From Saccoglossus kowalevskii (lineage: Eukaryota; Hemichordata; Enteropneusta; Harrimaniidae), in NCBI RefSeq assembly GCF_000003605.2, contig NW_003129357.1:10295-35581 (forward strand): a DNA stretch of 25,287 nt, given 5' to 3'. Shown here piece by piece: positions 20,626-25,287 of this stretch. Made by a program: the position numbers and the translations under genes. Within the stretch, counting starts at the first letter, position 1, and every line of letters begins with the position of its first letter. The notes beneath the pieces were generated by a model. The model made no database searches. It saw only the letters and a program-made list of their open reading frames with translations, and was not told the origin of the DNA.

Positions 20626-22950
20626 TCATGTTATGCTAATTTGCTCAGATCGGATTTTTATTTGCAGGCAGTGATGGAAGCCACACCATTCATGGTCCGT
20701 AGTTGTCTGCTATTGAGCTTTAATAGTGTTGTATCGGAGCATGCAGAAGAAGAGAATGGCAAGTGCAATGCCTGCTCCCCACTATGTCGTTTCCATGCCG
20801 CGTTATTTGTTGATATAGACCACCTTTTATATTAATATATATATCTCTGTTTCTACCTCACATATTCATATCAATGTTACAAAAAAAATGTCCCCTACAA
20901 TTTAGAACCGTTGTTTGTTACCAACATAATGGCTTAATATACATTTTTGAGGGAGCTATTTCTGTATTTTGTTTACACCGAAATCTTTGCTTAATGTATT
21001 TACTGTTTATTCATGGCGAAGTAATAACAGGTCTTACTATTTACACAAGAACGTGACCCAATATCATTGCTTAGACTAGGTATAGATTAGTATAATACAA
21101 TGTCACGGTTAAACGGTTCCAAATCTTTTTATAATTTATAGCTTCACGTTACTTAATATACACACTGTCACAGATAACGCCTATTTGGTTGGTACGTTTC
21201 TTAAGTATTTAATTTTAACCCATGTGAACTGAACCGGTGGTTAGGAAGAACGGCGGTGAAACGGAGGGAAGTTTTGGGCATGGCCAATTAGGAGAATCGA
21301 CATTAAGTTGCACATTTTTTGTTACAGAATGTCGAATATCATGTAGTATGTTGTTAATGCCAAAAAGCAAACGTGATCTCGAACGCGACAGATCAATACA
21401 GGACAGACTTTGTATAAACACAAGCCCCATGTTGAACAAGTATGTCTGGATTTGTTTATAGAAACACGTGTTATTGCAGTGCAGCCAGTTAATACTCGTG
21501 TTTACATAGTAGTTATGACTGACGCTAATAAGACCGACAGCGATATCGATTGAACTAATTACTACAAATCCTGCAAAACCGTTGATATTCTTGTGTAATG
21601 CTGGGTAACCAGTCTGACTAATAGTCATGGCGATTCGATTTACGGATTTAGATAACGCGTAAACGGACCCTCATATTGCAAGCATCTTCTCGAGTAAGGT
21701 TCACTCTCCTCGCCTTGTATGAAGCAGGCAGTGTGGTGTAGACCGTTGGCGCATATTATTTCAGCGGATAACGACCACAGAACCGCAGGTCTGTTAATTC
21801 TAAGTCGAATAAAAACATCGCATTGTATAACAAGTTGTTGCCTAGCGCTAACACATTTGACGATAAACGGCATGGTAAGATTGGCAGATGCAGGAATCGG
21901 ATCCTTTAGACCCGTTTTTTTTTCAAGTCATTATTATACCCGTATTTATTTGTGAAGTTCGATAGAATATCTCTTCAAAGATTGACGTCTTCTATTTATT
22001 ACTGTACATTTTAATAAGTCCAGACAGTTAATTTGAAGAAAGAGGTCAAATGTCACCAAATGCATGCGTCATAACTGAAGGTACAGATTGGCTTAATGAA
22101 ATATCTATCGCATCTGTGGGTTTTCGCAGACCACCCAAAATATTGATAGTAATGGATTGTCGTGGACGTGTTTTTGTTTTTGCAGTTAGCAGTTATCACC
22201 GAACTCATGCTTATCACAAGTCTTTATAAACACTGATTCTAGGTATCAAACCTCTTAGACAGCGTTAACAAATCTCATCTGTGCAGGGTAACCAATATCC
22301 ACATATGACGTGCCGATTATTAATTTTCAATAACATAATATAGAATAACTTAATTACTATGGAATGCCACTTTGAGGACTAGTTTTGTCATGAAATGCAT
22401 TTATAGGCCAGTCATAATCATATAATTATATTGTCTTCTCTTTAATGTGTGTCTTATTAGATACACATAACAGACAAGTATTGATTGGAGCACCTGATAC
22501 ACCATATGAAAGTGTGTATGTTCAGAACCGATGTCACGTATGTATCGACGAAGGGGCGCTGTTCTATCATAATTATACATCATCACAGCATTCTTGCCGT
22601 GGAAAAGACATTATCCTCGGGGCGGACATCCGGGCATTTTCACCGCCTTGCAACGATCACGGTGAAAGACCGAAAACTTCCAGAAAACGGTACTTTGGGA
22701 TAGTTGTTGAGACTCTACAAGATTATTCCTGCGGGGACAACTTATGTAAATTTGGTTGTCCAGGATTACTTCAAGGTTGAGTTTGTGATATTTTCTCGAA
22801 TTTAGCTGTTTTCACCGTTCCACAGAAGCTCGATCGCGCAGAGCACATATAATTAAACGGCGTACACGGTACAGTGGTGCGCATAGAACGTTCTGTGACG
22901 TAGCTCCGCCCCGAGGATAGACATTATTGTTTCTTATTCAATCAGAGATT

Positions 22951-22979
22951 TGAAAAAAAAAAACAAAAAATAAAAAAAA
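22951..22979. repeat. Interrupted poly-A tract
   Basis: A11, C, A6, T, A8: an A-rich run next to the GC-box/CRE-like patch at 22835-22920. Possible retroposon tail, with no body recognised. Confidence 0.8.
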
Positions 22980-24577
22980 GCGGAAAAAGAAATATTTCAC
23001 AGTTACAAGTTACCAGCTTTTCGTGGTTTTGTTCGTTATTTATTCGACACAGAATAGACGCCCTCAGCGGTGGGAGTTAATTTGCAGGACTGTGCTCGTT
23101 GAGGGAGCCAAGGTAACCAGTCAGCCTTTCTTTCCCCTTTTGAGAACCATTTGTACGCATCGTAAATGATAGAAAAGTAAAAAGTTATATGATTTGATAA
23201 CAATATTATCTGTTACACCAACGTTCTGTGGCCAGATTATCTTCTGTTCAAGGGCAGTCGCCGGGACTGTCTTTCAGGCTGCTCCGATCAATAATTTTAC
23301 CCCGGCAGCGAATGCTGACCCCACCCGAGCATTCAATCAACCTTACAATGGATCAATCGATCTACGATTGGTCGGACATATTTACTGCCGTGCGTTTGCT
23401 CAGAGTGATCACATATATTTTGTTTGTCGGTTCAAATCACTACCAACGTCCTATCGAGAAAAAAACACGTTATCAATAACGTGTCAAGAGGGCGCACTAA
23501 ACTGTAATGATTTGTTTTTATTTTCCCGAATGATAATGGACTCTCTTGTTGAAGAAATCAAACTTTATAATGTACATTTATATATTATCCTTTAATAGTT
23601 TGCTTCACTCAGGGTTATTTATAGAGGCTGTCAAATGATCTGGGAACTTGAGCAGATTTATTTTCCCCAGCTGGAAGAATTAGAGTATAATGCTATCATG
23701 ACGCACACAAGTCACATTTTTGCTGGTAATATTATTCGTTAATTGCTAGATGAACTATATGATTTTTCACATCGAGGAGAGGGTTAATGTTCGCTATAAC
23801 CTATTAACGTCGATTCTATTGTAATTATGAAACGGCAATTTACCCTGTCAAATAGTAGTCGATTGAGGGCGACATATTTCGATGATTCCACATCGAGCGT
23901 TGTAATTTATAGAAATTTGTTAGACATTTTGCAGTGTTTCATAGCTTTCAAACATGAACCCGTATAAATAGTTTCCAGAATTGCTTTATCAAGTGTTTTA
24001 TAGATAGTACTTGAACGACTTGCCTCTCATACGATATACATAACACAAATCAGTCGAGTCTAATTATAAAAAAAAAAAAATATTTAAAACCCAATAATAA
24101 AACCTAGACATACTTACAGTGGAGATAATTATTAATGTATCAAACATTGGATACAGTCCGATTCGATAATGCAATTAGGCAGCACTAGGGACAAGTACGA
24201 GATCAATACCTTGAGGTTTAGGCTCCTTAAGCTAGTAGTTATTGGCCACCAATGTATCGCTATATTCAGGATAAAATGGTATGAGAGGCGAGGCAGGCTG
24301 AACAAAAAATAATTTTGAGTTTTATAAACTTAAATCATACAATCTGGACATACTACACAGTTGAAACAATTTTGAATTATTAAAACATTTGATAGTATAT
24401 GACTTATAGACATTGGAAACTATTTTTCTCTTACACGGAACCACGTCAATACATACACAAATCAGTTACAAAAGATTCCGTGCATAATAGAATAATTGTT
24501 GATTATTAACAATGGCTAAAACAGCTTAAGAACTGGACCAACGGGGTAACAGCACAATTTAAGGCAAAAACTCGCCA

Positions 24578-24598
24578 ATTATTATTATTATTATTATT
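24578..24598. repeat. (ATT)7 microsatellite
   Basis: Seven ATT units over 21 bases. Same motif on the opposite strand as the (AAT)n tract at 4212. Confidence 0.95.
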
Positions 24599-25287
24599 TT
24601 ATTTTAAGCAATTCGCATATACAACAGATCCAAGAAGGAATAAATGACCAGGGCAAGAAAATAACAAAAATATCTATATTATAAAACATCTCATTATTTA
24701 GAATAAATGACAAAATGCGATTTAGTTCCGTCGAGAGAAGCCAAATTGTTAGTTTAAAGATGTCATGCAAACACATGCAGGTTTTTTTGGTAGGAATGCT
24801 GATAGCAGTTGTTTCATACCCTATTCATGATTTTTGACTTGAGGCTTGAGAGATCAATAAGGTGACATTTGACCCACCCTCAATAATGAATCTATGACTG
24901 GTGGATAGTGCTATGCCAGGTCGAGGCTAGCGCCAGTAAAAATATCATTTTGCGAGACTGCGCAGTTCTTTGAAGAAACCCGAAGGTCCAAACTACATGA
25001 TGAGTGTTCGTTTGATATGGTCTTGGGTAATCTGTGTAGGCTTTCAAGCTAGTAAAATAAAACGTTACACACTACTGGCTCCTTGCGTGACAATAATCCC
25101 ATAATTTTGCTCATTGACATTGGCACAATTGATTAGAGTAGGCGAGCCTTAGGTTTGTGATTGTATGTTTACCCCCCTTTGAAATGGCGGACTGACACAT
25201 ATAGAGTGATCAGTCATCTGTATACACTTCACTATTATCAATATCATTTTCGTTGAATGGGCTTCGATCTTGTGACTTGTAACATTT

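Larger units (their letters stand above)
18141..25287. other. Mostly unannotated DNA with a few weak coding candidates
   Basis: No gene is supported with confidence. Weak candidates discussed under findings are a start-plus-donor motif at 18777, a minus-strand 137-codon frame at 21215-21628, and a GC-box/CRE patch at 22835-22920. Two plus-strand frames, 111 codons at 22445-22780 and 133 codons at 23194-23595 (no early ATG), fall within chance expectation for this composition. Confidence 0.5.

Noticed and set aside
22445..22780. 111-codon plus-strand frame
   Set aside because: No recognisable domain and length within chance expectation for about 36% GC DNA; overlapped by frames on both strands.
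23194..23595. 133-codon plus-strand frame
   Set aside because: Opens at TTG with no ATG until near its end and shows no family resemblance.
25184..25196. Second ATGGCGG start-like motif near the right edge
   Set aside because: It meets a stop after three codons (Met-Ala-Asp), so it is not a coding start.

Overview
This window is AT-rich, intergenic-looking DNA from an animal nuclear genome and contains one confidently recognised gene. There are no bacterial-style operons or ribosome binding sites. Long non-coding stretches carry microsatellites, inverted-repeat mobile elements and decayed tandem repeats of the kind seen in marine invertebrate genomes. The gene is a serotonin-type G-protein-coupled receptor closest by eye to vertebrate 5-HT4. 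That, plus the repeat content, suggests an invertebrate deuterostome (for example a hemichordate) or a lophotrochozoan. An insect or nematode is less likely, because 5-HT4-type receptors are thought to be absent there. The species cannot be fixed from the sequence alone.

Layout. Bases 1-3700 show no gene. Bases 3727-4690 hold an (AT)27 tract, a long (AAT)n tract and a 20-base poly-A run. Bases 5984-6291 form a 300-bp DNA-transposon-like element with 37-bp terminal inverted repeats bounded by TTAA, here proposed as a MITE of the TTAA-targeting (Kolobok/T2 or similar) type. Bases 6634-6738 and 8080-8184 are two diverged copies of one about 105-bp repeat. Bases 9895-10504 are a decayed tandem array with units of about 105-130 bp, each carrying AGGTCA-like half-sites. 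Bases 13188-13658 contain promoter-like motifs (a 13-bp palindrome, an inverted CCAAT box and a TATA box) upstream of the receptor.

Bases 14250-15428 are the receptor, a complete intronless 392-codon reading frame with every class A aminergic hallmark, a PKA site in the third intracellular loop and a CxxC pair in extracellular loop 3. Just after the stop lies a near-perfect inverted-repeat nuclear-receptor element overlapping an RNA hairpin. Downstream there are three perfect cAMP-response-element palindromes (16150, 17164, 20618), a 650-bp element with hairpin ends and an internal four-unit tandem array (17491-18140), and then about 7 kb with only weak coding candidates.

The only testable functional story is one of signalling: a Gs/cAMP-type receptor near several CREs, and a repeat array and 3' UTR carrying nuclear-receptor half-sites. 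Physical proximity is seen; regulation is inference. I did not find a clear novel multi-gene system here.
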